Assembly (NCBI GenBank): GCA_013399695.1
Contig: VXAU01006138.1
Coordinates: 602,995-666,994, forward strand
DNA: 64,000 nt
Direction of reading: 5' to 3'
From: Formicarius rufipectus
Lineage: Eukaryota > Chordata > Aves > Passeriformes > Formicariidae
The notes beneath the pieces were generated by a model. The model was not told the DNA's origin and ran no database searches. It was given only the letters and a program-made list of their open reading frames with translations. Shown piece after piece: positions 25,860 to 38,322 of the stretch (position 1 is its first letter; every line of letters starts with the position of its first letter). The translations under genes were made by a program, and so were the position numbers.

Positions 25860-28800
25860 ATTTCATGGCTACTCTGTATTTGCAATTCTTCTTTTGAACA
25901 AACTTGCTGCAAGTGAGTCACCTGATTCTCTCCTCAGCAAGACATCAGTGGTGGCTCTTGTGTGAAAGCAGGTCTCTGGGGGTTGTTACTACCTATGGTT
26001 CCTGAGAGATCTATTCTACCTATTTAATCACACATCAGCATTTTAATCACATACAAAAGAACAGAGTTCTGCCTATTCCATGGCTCAGTCTAGGTATAAG
26101 AGGCAACAGTTTGGAAGGAGTGGACTCTTGGAGTGTCGCACAGCTGGGGAGGTGTGGGTGCCCCTCTATTTTTGGCCCTGCCATGCATGGGGTCAGAGTG
26201 CACTACTGAACCCAATGAAAACCTCCCCAGATCTGGGCACTAACCTCTTCCCTTTTACTGTTTCTAAGAAATCAGAGGTTTAGTCCATTAAAAGGTCAGA
26301 ATGTGAGCAAGTACCGCTGCAGAGATGGGACACCCTTTCCCTCATCTAAGAATACCAGATAGTACAATTTGGAAGGTTCAGCGCTATTCTTTAGCAAATC
26401 TCATTTCACAACATCATTCTCTGCTCCCTCTTAGATTTGTTGTCAGTTTACATTTCTGCTTGTTATTTTTGGGGAATGATGTGGGAAGTGTTTGTTTGGT
26501 TGTGGAGTATTTGGCAACGTTGGTTGCATACTCAAGTCAATTGCCATTGCACTGATATTGAACTTTTCTATAAACCCTCTTGCCTTTTCCTAATATATTC
26601 CTAGCTCATACTCCAGGTTTTACCCTTGGAACTACCTCCTTTCCGTGTTATCTGCTCATCCTAACTGAAGACCTCATCAGCTTTCAAGAAGATCCTGTAA
26701 AGAGACATTTACAATGTATGACAAAATATGGTAAATTTTTAGGGTTTCAGCATGGAATTCAAAACGCTTCTCAGACTGGTATTTTATGAAGACTTTTATC
26801 TCAAAAGGGCTGCAATATTTAATTTAACATTGTCTGCAGCAAGAGTTACACAGTTCTCTTTTCCTGCAAAGTTATCTTTCTTGGTTATTTTTAAGGTTAG
26901 GCTCTGTATCTAATGAGATTACAGTAATTCATATATGTTTTCTTTCAATAAGACACAAAATAATAGGTCCATTTCAGTGTCAAATTTTCAATACCTTTGC
27001 TTGTACATTGATCTATCTTTTATTTTATATTATATATTGATAATCCGCAGGTGGTCAAATGTTTAATAAGAACAATAACATCAACAGTCTAAATGGTTTT
27101 ACATGATCAGAGTTCCTCCACATATTATGACAGTGTCTTTGTTTGACCTCTTCATGTATCAGCACCACTTTGTGGTGTTCATTAAGAAAAAACTATCGCT
27201 TAGGTGGAATTGTACAAATTGTCTGCCAATTTTGGGCATACAGCCACCGTTTTGGTGAGATCTGTCTCCCCCACGCCTATGAACCACCTCCAAAAACACT
27301 TCAGATCTCTTGTCTGACAGCAATTCAAACCCTAAAGATGTTATTTTTCTTTCTGAGCACCATCTCTTCACTTTGTGTCTCTTTGGTCCTCCCCTGTACC
27401 ACAAACATGTATCTCATTAGACTACATAACATCCATGTTTAATTATCCTTAGCAGTCTAAAATTTGCAATTTCCATATGGCTGATCTGTTCAATCTGCCA
27501 GGATTTTCATTATTTATTCAGAAAAAAAAAAAAAAAAAGGCAATTTACAAAAACAAATTCTTTGTTTCCCCACAGAAAGACCAGTTTCTATTCTCTGAGC
27601 CAAAAAACTAGAACTAAACAATATGTACAACAGAAGCAGATGTAGCTATTATAGTGTGGCCTGGTGCTTTGAGAAAAGGGACAGCATGGGTAAAATTAAT
27701 GCATTAATACATTTACTTCAATGTGTTTAACCTTCCCTCCTTAACATCACTCATGTTATTCTTCGAAGTGCAGGAAAATTTAAACTTTTTCACCCCGGCT
27801 TGCTGGTCTGCAATGCCACCACCAGATCCTGACCCTGTTCTGTGTATAAAAGGGACCTCATATCTAAATACAGTGAGAGCCTTCGGCTTGTGACCAGCAA
27901 CCTCCGTTGTTGTCAAATTCAGCATTAAACCAATGGATCTATTTTGTACCAATACAGTGTAATTGGTTTCCTGGATGACGTCTTCACAGAACAGTACTGA
28001 GGAGAGCAAACAGTAAGTTATTATGTCCCCTTCAGAGAGCATAAAAGTTACTCTAGCTTGAAGCCATATGGCCTAGAAGCATGTTGACACATCTCAGCAA
28101 TAAAGGGTTGTGTTACAGAAGGGACCATATCGAGGAGATCAGAAAAGCTGGATCGGCTACTTGACCAGTGTCACATCACTGAACCCGGCGTAAAGAGCTC
28201 GAACAAAATGACATGAACTCATTTGTGACCACTGTCTAGGAGAGAGACCTTTAACAATGGCAGCACCTGCCAGACCTCCGTTCTCCTCCCCAATAAAGTC
28301 ACCAACAGCCCCCTCACTGTTCTGTCATGTGCCTGGCACAAGGCCCCTATTGTTACCAGCCACTCTCACTCCAATAATTTCTCCTCCAAATGACACTGCA
28401 CCACCACAGGTCATTTCAAGGGGACTGAACAGAAAGATTTTGCATCTGTTTTGAGTTGTAGGCACCAAGGGGGAGGGGGCTCGAAACCCCTTGATAGCTG
28501 GCAAATGGTAATAGCAAAATGTCTCTATTGTTTGTGTCTGAACAAACAACCATACTACATGAGAGTTTTTATTGTCCTCAAGGCAATCTGCCACAAATGC
28601 TCCCCTTAGCCCATACTCTACAGACAGAGAGAGAAAGAGAGAAAAAAATCACAATAGTCACAGTTAGGAAACCTTAGTGAGAGTTTAATGACCAGCTACC
28701 AACTAATGGATGGTGAGGAACATATGGCAGAGCTTGGCCTCTTCACATATTGATTAAAAATAATTTAAAATTTAAAGCCAAGTTTGTTTGACAAGGTTCC

Positions 28801-29847
28801 AGCTTCTCAGCAGCCACTTAACAATCTGAATAAATCTGAAGGGGAAAAGCTTACATTCTAACTAACCCAAGACAAAGCAGAACAAATGCATTGTCACATT
28901 ACATAATTGAACCTATTACACTTACCCAAGATTAACAGCCAACACTTAACGATTTTCCCCCTCTACCTAAAATATTTGCTAATGTAAACAGCAAAGCAAC
29001 TCTTTGTAATATTTGGTAACATTTTTAGAGTGCCTTTATTGGAGCCTCTTTATGAAACACAAACATTAACGGCCATAATCACGACCTGTTAGTCACTTTT
29101 TAAACCACATAATGTTATTTAATGCAACAGATATTCTTATGCCCTTGAAGCCCCACTCGAGTTCAATGCTCATATTTTTATACACATCTTTGTGTTCTTT
29201 AGTAGCATGATGAATGTCAGAAGCTGGAGCACTTGAGATAATTGTTCCTACTGGATGGACTTAAATATAGTCTAACTGGATTACTTTTTATTTGCTTTCA
29301 AACCAGCCACACACAATAACAAATGGATCAGATAACAGCATAGAAATTACAGTACCTGTCTCTACCATGAATCAGATGGGCATCTAAGAAGGTTCCAAGT
29401 AAACGAAAGGAATAAAAGTACTGCTGGGGCTGATTTTTAAAACTATGATCATTTGGAAAAAGAAAAATGAGAAGTCCCTGCAGCCCAGCTATACACAGAG
29501 TAAGGATCTAGATAAAGACTGTGGATATTTGGAAGCTGATATAAATGGGTCACTAAAGCACTAAGTTTGTATCAGGAGGTCTCCAACCTGCTCCTGATTC
29601 AGGTCTTGAGCTGCTCCAAAACCTCAGTAATGTCTTTTCATCTCTGGCTTCTCCCGTACTCATTTTTCACTTCTGCAAAATACTTTGGTCTTTGTTGAGG
29701 CAAACACTCACCTTCAGATCTGATTCCCACACAGATCCACTATGAACATTTCCCACTCATGACAAAGGCAAACAGTAGGTATTAAAAAATTATCTTTTGG
29801 AAAAATTACACCCCAGGTACTCCAGAGAACACCACGGCCCACCCAAA
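25860..29847. other. Non-coding unique DNA, no gene seen
   Basis: Unique AT-rich sequence with a 17-base poly(A) run at 27522-27538 and a GA-rich patch near 28620-28646. Open frames are about 110 codons or shorter and not protein-like. Between about 28950 and 29180 the sequence is rich in homeodomain-type motifs (see findings). A minus-strand stretch ending at a 'gtgagt' donor (29709-29752) is too weak to call as an exon. Confidence 0.55.
27522..27538. repeat. Poly(A) run
   Basis: Seventeen consecutive A residues. No retroposon body recognised upstream. Confidence 0.85.
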
Positions 29848-29905
29848 GTAGTAGCGAGGCACTGAAGTAGTAGCGAGGCACATGCACTGAAGCAGTAGTG
29901 AGGCA
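29848..29905. repeat. Short minisatellite, about 3 units
   Basis: Three imperfect tandem units share the core 'gtagtagcgaggcac(tgaa)'. The second carries an extra 'catgcactga' and the third has diverged to 'gcagtagtgaggca'. The unit is about 20-27 bp. It sits in a locally GC-rich stretch that also gives chance open frames on the - strand. Confidence 0.8.
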
Positions 29906-31337
29906 GGGCGTGTGCAGGATTAGCACAGGTTACCGTGGAACAGTGGCACTGGCATGACCCACAGGGAGCACAAACAGCGGCAGGAACACAGGTCACCTGG
30001 CTCAGATGAGACAGCAACACCCAGAAACTGCACTCAGGGTGCTTTGGGGTATGAGGAAGTGAGAGGCAATGAAGGGGGGTGTGAGCAAACACAGTTCTGA
30101 CCACATGATGGCACATATAGAGTGGCAGGGAATGGCAGCGATGACGGGGCAGGAAAACACGTGTCCCTTCTCTGAGCAGCAGCAGCAGTGGTGTGGAATT
30201 AGGCAGCACAAGCATGGAGGTGCAGTTTGGTTCTTAACCAAGGGGATCAGTTGACGATGTATTTTAGAAAAGTGACTTTAAAATAGGGTCAATTGATTAC
30301 ATATTTTAGTAAAAATGTCTTTCAGATATTTTAGCAGGTTTGACTTGGTTACATCTGCTTATTTCTCTTACTGGAATTGCTAAAATGTGCTTTAAGGATT
30401 CCACCTATTTCTAGAGCTTTTCGATTAGGTCAGCACATCAGTCTATGACAGAACTTTGAAAGGGTTTAAGCTACACGTGGGTGGAAGACAGAAACAGAGC
30501 TCCCAAACTGCCACAGCAGTTAAGACCTAACTTGTTTAAGTGCTTTTATAGGAACACCACCAAAAAAACACTGGATATGAAAATACTATCATCAAGCAAC
30601 CAAAAGATGTGCCAAAATCTGTCTTGTAGCCATGCATTAACTGTAGAGTGCTCCTCAGAGATAACAAAGAATGATTGTTGCATTTTACTTGTTGGAAACT
30701 GGAATGCAGCATGAGATTTTTCAAAGGTCGCACAGGAAAATCTGTGTCAACACCAGGATTAGAAGTGAGATCATCTGGCTTCCAGCTTCATAAAATCATC
30801 CTTCCTCTCCAAAAAAATTACTTGTCTTTTCTAATAATAAAAGGCACTACAGGAAGGGGTGGTCTTCTGGTTTTGCCTTTTAACTTCAGAAATATAAGGA
30901 ATTATTAGCTCTGGTCCTCCGTGAATTTGGACATCCTGGATGCTTCCCAAGCACAGTGAGTGCACACCGAACACAGGAAAGCTTCATTCTCATCTCATTC
31001 CTTCCCCTTCATGCTTCCAACAGCAAGCAACATAAATCAGGGTTCAAAACAAAGCAATCCTTGATGCGCTCACTTTTCTTTCAGGTGTCTCCATGGAGTC
31101 TGAACACATCCCGGTCTTTGGTGTGTTTTTCAAATCTACAAGGCAGGAAGTACTGGTCTTCATCAAGAGAAGGGGAACAAAGAGATAGACCAGGAACTTG
31201 CTAAAAATCAGACACTAAGGTAGGTTTTTGAAAGTCGTTTCCTATTTCAAAGCCAGCGCTTCACCTGTTGTATTTGCCTTCATCTTAAGAGGTAACTGGG
31301 ACTCACTGTGGATGCTAGAATCATATTGTATTAACCC
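29906..31337. other. Non-coding DNA; MIR relic inside
   Basis: Locally GC-rich up to about 30230, then AT-rich. Contains the MIR-like relic at 30722-30790. At 31094-31195 a frame follows a fair acceptor ('cacttttctttcag') and stays open for about 30 codons, but no donor or known relative supports an exon. Confidence 0.5.
30722..30790 (-). mobile_element. MIR-like ancient SINE relic
   Basis: The + strand reads 'aaaggtcgcacagg', then about 20 bp later 'caccaggattagaagtgag', then 'tctggcttccagcttc'. This is the order found in the reverse complement of MIR: 'aaggtcacacagctagt...gccaggattagaacccaggtctcctgactccca'. The match covers the central part of the SINE. It is old and diverged but clearer than the other MIR-like copies here. 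Confidence 0.6.
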
Positions 31338-31436
31338 ATATCAGCCAAGCATAAAACACTAAATGTATACTAAATGTATAAATGTGGCATTTATTTTATA
31401 TTTGACATAGAATATGTTCTATATGTTTGGCTGATT
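31338..31436. repeat. Imperfect 99-bp inverted repeat / hairpin
   Basis: The left arm 'atatcagccaagcata' pairs with the right arm 'tatgtttggctgattt': 14 of 16 positions are complementary, with one further G-U wobble if transcribed. The inner part is AT-rich with partial pairing. A terminal stem of about seven pairs ('ataaatg' / 'catttat') closes on a 'tgg' loop. Inside the left arm, 'ctaaatgtata' is directly repeated as 'actaaatgtata'. The shape fits a pre-miRNA-like hairpin or the relic of a small palindromic (MITE-like) transposon. Neither is proven. Confidence 0.5.
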
Positions 31437-34214
31437 TCCATGTTTAGGATAACATAAATGTGCCACACTGGCACGAACACACAAATAACTCCTGCAGGAC
31501 TGCAGCTGCCATGGGAGCTTAATGGCAGGCTATGGGTATTGACTAAATGTCCACTGAAATTATACTCCTCCCACTGTCATACCAAACATTTTTTCAATTT
31601 TATAAACAGAATAAAACTGAAGCTTGTAGAACATACATGTCTTTCACAGAAAATGTGCTCAGAACACCAAGTGTGCCATCATTTCCTCTCAGGCAGTTGC
31701 ACATTGCCCATAAATATCACAAGAGTTTATGTGCACACAAATGATCTCTGAACTATTCGTCGTTAAACTTAATTAAAATCTCCTGTCTGAAGGGAAAAAT
31801 AAGAGGACTTGGGAGTGCATTTGGAAGCCATTATGGATGGTCTTTGTGCTCTATGGAAGGGCACACTGCAGTTGAAATAGCCATATGTTAGTTCAAGTGT
31901 GGAGGAGCAGGGAAACACTGCTCTGGAGAGGGGCAGGGGAAGACAGGGGAGACCTCAAGGGCCTTGAATCTTTCTGCCCAGCCTCGGGATGCTCGATTTT
32001 TCATCATGGCAAATAATCGCCAAAAGGAAAGCAAAGACACATGAAGAGATCCTGAGCGAACAGGTTCCATCCTGCAGCCTGCTGAGCACTGTGAAGACGA
32101 TCTGCCGAAGGAAGGAGGGGAGAGCACTCAGCACGTGCCAAGGAAAGCCAGGGAAGCACAGGCATTTGCATTATGTTTGTAGAAACTGTTGCTGCCACAG
32201 ATATTTTAGGGCCATGGAGGACTTCCTCCTCCCTTCCTTGCCCCCCTTCTCCCAGCAGGTCAAGTAAAAGCCTGCTGCCCTGAGCTATCTTTCTTAGCAA
32301 TCTGATTAACATATGGACACACTCTGGCTTACTAAAAACAGGAAATCAATCTGAAAGGGAAGACAAATATTATTTGCTTTCTTCCCATCTGCTGTGATAT
32401 GTGAACACGCCTGCTTTCAGCAGTGATACAGGATTATTGATTTAGGATATTTATAGTGTTTATGCCTTTATCAGGCCAGCTATCAAAGGGCTGTAGGAAA
32501 GGCTGTTTGACCCTATGGGCTATTTAAATATGTAGCTGCTTAAAAAAATGTCAGATTTTCTTATTCAAGTTGACAGCAATACTATTTCATGTCATGCCTA
32601 AAGACACCATTTCCTGCTTTGCCATCTACTTCTGTTTGATTGCAAGTCAAATTAAACATAATTGTTAAAGGTCTCTCCTCTCAGCACGGTGACCCCAATG
32701 CATTTCCAGGCTACTGCTCTGACCCTCTGGGCCTGCAAAAAGCTGGTTTTCACAGCATCATTGCCTTCTTGCCCATAATGAGGCTGTCCCTTTGCTGGAG
32801 GGAGCACAGAAAGCCAGAAGACCCTTTACGACAAGCAGAGACTGTCTTTTAAAACAGATGAGTATAAAGAAGTCTCTCTATAAATAATCAAGCCAAATAA
32901 TCGTGAAGTGGTCACAGATAACCATCTACAAAGAGATAGTACTGTGTGCTTCTAGCAGCAGCCCAGGCCAAAATGTGAAATACCAAATTGGATTGCTGCT
33001 GAGAGTATACAAGCAATACCTTTCATGATAATATTGTATTCAATCCATAAACACTTCTCCACATTGCTCAAGCCTTACCAGAAAACCCACAAGTTGTCAG
33101 GAGGGCTTATTTTGGAATGTGAAGCAAATGAGAGCCTGGACTCATGGAGAGCTCCAAATAGCAACAGGAGGCTATGCCAAGGGACATGGTCCTCACACAC
33201 TTCTCACAGTGTCTCCCACAGCCACCAACTAAGATGAGCTCTGACTTGCACAAGGTTTAGGACAAAAATACAGTATTACATATATAAAGACAGATCGGCT
33301 TTAGGACACTCCATGCTTTCAGGGAAATCCTCAAGACTGACCCATACTTTCCAAAATTTTTGCAAGGATGAATTCACATCCAGGAAAATGAAATTTTCCC
33401 TAATATGCTGATGCTTCACATCTGTCAAATGGATAATGGTTTACAGCACAAATGCAGGCAGAACTCTCTGTGTTTGTTATTTCTTAACTCTTCTTAACAT
33501 GCATCTTCCAGGAATGGATTAGGATTTAGGAATGGATTAGGATGATTGATGATCCTGCAAGTAACAGGCTGTTGTTGCCCCTTTCAACTCTGTTTTTTTA
33601 ACCTTTTTCAGTAAAAAATTACTGGAGAAAATCACAAGGTACTGAAATATAAGCTACAAATGAATATATGTTAGCTACTAAGTAAAGCATTTAATAACCA
33701 TCATTTGTGAATTTGTAATCATGGATACAAATTAGATTTTTAACAAATATTTAATGCATTGTGCAGATAAAGCATCGAGCTGAGACAGAGGAGATTTGCG
33801 TGTCATTCTTACTTCTATCAAGGGCTTTCTCCAGTAATTTATTTTCCCTATTATGGTTGTCTATCAGGTTTAGGTGACTTTTTAAAAGAGCTCTTGAACA
33901 AAAGAATAAATCCTGTCCTTTTCCTGTAAGTAGTACCCCTTTTCCTCTTTTGGCAGCCCGAGGACTCCATGAAACATTCTGTGCTGTATTAAGGGACTTT
34001 CCATCCTCCCTTCTACCTTCTCTCATCTCACTTCTTACCTTTTTCATGACTTAGACTCGGGTTCTGCAAAACTGCCCTGTGAAAACCAGGCTTGCTGCTT
34101 TTCCAAAGGGAAGGCTGTGGGACAAACTTCCCCGTCTCTAGCTGGCCAAAACGTTCTGCAAGGAAACATTGAACTTGCCCACTGATGGTTGAAATACAGG
34201 CCTTTCCTAGATCT
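31437..34214. other. Non-coding unique DNA, no gene seen
   Basis: Unique sequence. Contains a 15-bp unit repeated at 33510-33542. Several frames of 60-100 codons overlap on both strands with no similarity or splice support. No RNA gene is recognised. Confidence 0.55.
33510..33542. repeat. 15-bp direct repeat
   Basis: The unit 'aggaatggattagga' occurs twice exactly, separated by TTT. It looks like a recent local duplication or polymerase slippage. Confidence 0.85.
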
Positions 34215-34370
34215 TAGACAGCAGCAAGGCTGCCTGAGTTCAAGAAGCATTTGGACAATGCTCTGAGACGCATGCTGTGACTCTTGGGGATGATCCTGTG
34301 AAAGGCCAGGCGCTGGACTCAGTGTTCCTGATGGGTCCCTTCAACTCAACAGATTCTGTGATTCTATGAA
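34215..34370 (+). mobile_element. CR1 LINE 3' fragment (about 155 bp)
   Basis: Follows the CR1 3' end over its whole length: 'ggctgcctgagttcaagaag', 'catttggacaatgctctgag', 'tgtgactcttggggatgatc', 'ctgtgaaaggccaggcgctg', then 'gactcagtgttcctgatggg', 'tcccttcaactcaacag' and the terminal 'attctgtgattctatga'. It is 5'-truncated with no coding capacity left. It shares unusual substitutions and its downstream flank with the copy at 25634-25693, but its upstream part is longer, so the two are not simple copies of one block. Confidence 0.92.
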
Positions 34371-34536
34371 CATCACATTGTCACATCTTGTCTCTTCGTT
34401 AGACAAGCCTTTGGCAGCACAATCTGACTCTGGCTTATCCACAGACTTCTCCCCTTTTCCAAACTGTCACAACATCACATTCCTGTGCTCCTGCAAGGTT
34501 GTTCTGCAGCGTTCATTTCCCGTGTCCAGTGTATTG
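34371..34536 (+). repeat. 166-bp flank shared with 25694-25859 (copy B)
   Basis: Gap-free counterpart of copy A, directly after the CR1 terminus and in the same orientation. Similarity ends at 'gtattg'. After that, this copy continues 'ctccctgtgcattgctg' and copy A continues 'atttcatggctactctg', which are unrelated. Confidence 0.85.
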
Positions 34537-37500
34537 CTCCCTGTGCATTGCTGCTGCATGCCAGGTAACAGAGCTGGCACCGGAACTGGGATTAAACTCA
34601 GCTTGATGGAAGCCTGGAAACCTCAAAGGCTCCAGACAGGTCAAACTAAGATAACGCCCCAAATCTGCAATAGGAGCAGGGCCTGTCAGATCTTTCTGAC
34701 TTGAAGGATTTGGGGACTCGAGGTCTTCACCCATGAAGGAGCAGGAATCGATAAGGCAGAGATGTCTCCAAGGATTCACAGGAGACCAAGGTCCAAGAGG
34801 AAAGGGCAAGTCAGAGTAATGGTGGCTGTCTGCAGCAATAGAGAGAAGTACTAATTCACACAGCCACATGACTTACGGTAATGTGAACAGAAATGAAAGT
34901 TTGGGAAGCCACTCTGTGCCAGAAATCTGAAAAGCTACAAGGTCACAAGAAAAAGCTTGCTTTAGTTTCAGTACCACATCAATAAACTCCCTTCTGCAGC
35001 AGGTGATAACTGGCTTGCAAACACTGGCTGCGGTTCTAGGGAAGCCAAAGGAGAAGGAACTGAGTCAGTAGCAGGGTATGAAAACATCTGGGGTTGTGTC
35101 ATATTATAAGGATACCCAGGTGCAACTGGGACTGTTGGAAGGCACTGACTGAGCATTCTGCAATCCTGGTGGGACCATTCAGCTCCGTGCACAGTGTGTT
35201 TCTAAATGGCCAAGGGTTGCACTGGGAGCTAAGCACAATATTTTCTAATAATAAGCATAATTCACAGCAAAAGTTACAGAATTAGTCTTCAGGGTCGGGT
35301 AACTCTCATGTCTCAAAGGCTCTGACACAGAGGCACTGCTTCTCCTGACCGGAAGGAGCATAGAATAGGAAATCCTGACATCTGGAAGAGCACATCTGGC
35401 AACCATAATGTTTCCAAACTTGCTAAGAGTCCTTTTACATCAAATTATTACCAACTTCCTTGTCTCATGTTCTTTCTTTACAAGGTGTGCCTGTATCACT
35501 CCCACTTATCCTACTGAGCAGCATCAATTATATAGTAATCACCTGTTTATCTGGAGCACAGTGAAACTTCTAAGATATTCCTGGTGCTGGTGAAAAGTCA
35601 AGCAGTTTACAGTGAGATGCTTCTCAGTTGTTCAGAATTATAAGGCAGCTGAAACTATCCAGTCCAAGCTAATAAAAAGAGCGCAGGAAGGAACATAAAA
35701 CCTTCTGAATGAGGCCTTAAGCCAACCTCTGCATACTGGGGATAGGAAGAAGGCCTCATGTATATTCTCATCTACTTGACGTGAGGCTTCTCGCCTCTTT
35801 CTCTGGAGCAATCTGGGGTTGCTGCTGTCAAGCATAAAACACGCCCGTGATACTTTCAAGCATGGCAAGACCATCTTTCTCACCCTGTAGGATAAATTCA
35901 CAGAGAAAAAAGGATGTTTCTAAACAGCTACAGAGCCTATGAAAATAATGTGACCTCCAAATAAAATGTTACTGTAGCCCTTTTACCCAAGTCAATCCCT
36001 TTGATCTTCAAAGGCACCTCATTTACTAAGCTGTTGTAGCTTCTCCTATATCCCTTTCCTGTGACCTTTTCCACTTACCAAACCAAGTTTTTTCCTACAG
36101 TTTTCTACCAACACAGCTTAGATCTCTCACCACACAAGGACTTGGAGCTCTCATTCATCCTGCTCTTCACTTCCTTCCAAACCCATCTTTTCATTCGTTG
36201 CTGCTCCATCTTGCCAGCAGCCTGCAACCAGAACTGTGCCCTCTACTTGCCCCATTTTTTGCTATTATTTAATCAAGCTCTCTGTTAAGCCAAGAACAAA
36301 GTAGAACCTCAGACTGCATGTCCTTATGTCGGGTCCAACAAAAATTGTTTTTCTAGGATGAACTCAGCTGAGAGGAAAGGAGTTAATTTACAGCTTCTGT
36401 GCCTCTGTGTGAAGCTTACCTAACATTACAATAACTCTGTTATGCCAACAGTTGATTCACAGAGTCCTGAACTGAGTGTTTGGTTTCACTCTGCAATCCC
36501 AGATAATTCTACTCACACATTACCTTCAAGTACCCGCGTCTTGACAATTCAAGAAATACCAAAGACACTTTCCCTGACTTGATGTGTGTTCCCTGTGCAG
36601 ATGGAGGGCATTTCACAGGAGTTGGTGGAACAGAAACATAAACAAACCTTGGTGCCCTGCCTTGGCCCCCAAAGAGGAATGCCAAACACCTCCTCCTGCT
36701 CTCTGTCACTGATACCTCCATCCCCATGGGTCACTGCTGGTGGCCACAGCTTTTAATCACACGCTGGGCCTCCAGTGATTTATCACCCCTTAACAGTTCT
36801 TGTGTTGAGGATTCCCAGTTGGAGCTTAGCTTCCCTTCTCACCCTCATATAGCATTACTCAAGAGCATCAAAACCAAAGCAGGAAAATGCACTGGTCCGT
36901 GTGGAAGCAGAATTAAAGCTGTTTAAGACAGCTGTTACCAATAGGCGCTTTTAGCAAATAAGTAGTGACACCACAGAAGATTTTAGGAATTATGCAAAGG
37001 TTAAAAAGTTAAAGACTTGATATCTACTACAGTGTTTCCAACAGACCACACGGCTATTTGTTCTCTCCACACAGTTCATTTCAAAACAGTCAGTCCTGCT
37101 TTTGATAAATTCTTGCTGTGAGATTCACCTCAGTTTTCAGCCACCAGCTGCTTCTGTGGAACTTGCTTCCAACTTACCATGAACTGCGCATGGGAAAAAC
37201 TCCAGCACTCAAAGAGTGCCCACATGTGATGTGGTATGTCTTGTCTCAGTACATAGCCAAGACTTGTCTTAAAGGAAACATCGATGCAGCATTTTTCATC
37301 CACAGGCCTCAAAAGTTTCCAGCACTTACCTTCATCTTAAAGCTGAGCCGACTTTGCAATTCACAAATTGGGTCTGACCTAGACGTGTCTCAGGAATAGA
37401 TAATCTTCCTTCACTTGATCAGACTCGCTGGAAGCAACAGTCCTACCAGGTCCTTGCTCCTGAATCTCAGACTCTGGCAGGGATCCACCCCACTCAGCTG

Positions 37501-38280
37501 GAAATAATGCCTGCAGGTGGCTGTGCTGCCAGTGATGAGGATAATGTTTTGCCACCTCCTCTGTTGGAGCTCTGGTGGATCTGAACAATCCATCTGACTC
37601 ATTTTTCTCTAAAACAAAACAGTAGACATACTGTGTTTGTGGGTTCTGAACACAGTTGACTTACGCATTGTGGACAGGAACCACATTATTTCATCCGCTG
37701 AATGGAGAAGTTTCTCCATTTATTAACATTTGTTTCAGTGGAAAAAAGGTAGGTCCTCTGTACCAACGAATCACATTTCACTCGTGCTTCTCTCTCTCAC
37801 ACCTCTGGTGTTACTGTGTTCTAATCAAAGATACATCATGCCAGCAACAGAAGAGTCAGCCTGAAAAACAAAAGAAAGTGATAAATTTCAGTGACACTCA
37901 GGAAACCTGAAAATAAAGTCCAAAAGGCAAAAAATCCAACTTCTCAGTCAAGTAAGTATCCTGGAAAGAAACTATCTGGCATGTGTTGGAGGTCTTCTGT
38001 TGTCCAGGTCAGGGACTTCAGCACATCACTCCTCCACTCCCAGCCAGCTCTCATGCACAGGGAAAGAGAGGTTAGGACAGGAAAATCGTGGATGGAGACA
38101 CATTCAGGTCTCATCCTGGCACGGAGCTGTAATGCAGACAGCGAACTCTCACTGGTGTGAGAGCTGAGAAATGTCTGAAAATGCCAGCTTTTATGTGTAG
38201 TTTTAGCACTCTCGACATTTTGGAGGTTCTCTCCAGGTATAACATGCATGTATAGGATGATGGTGATAAGGTGTATTCTT
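34537..38280. other. Non-coding unique DNA, no gene seen
   Basis: Unique sequence of average composition. Donor-like sites, for example on the - strand near 34870 and 37661, have no convincing partner exon. Open frames of 60-118 codons overlap on both strands without recognisable similarity. Confidence 0.55.
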
Positions 38281-38322
38281 GATACATTATTATACTATTA
38301 TTATATTACATTATTACTATAA
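38281..38322. repeat. Degenerate (ATT)n microsatellite
   Basis: ATT/ATA units over about 40 bp, e.g. 'attattatactattattata'. Simple AT-rich repeat. Confidence 0.75.
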
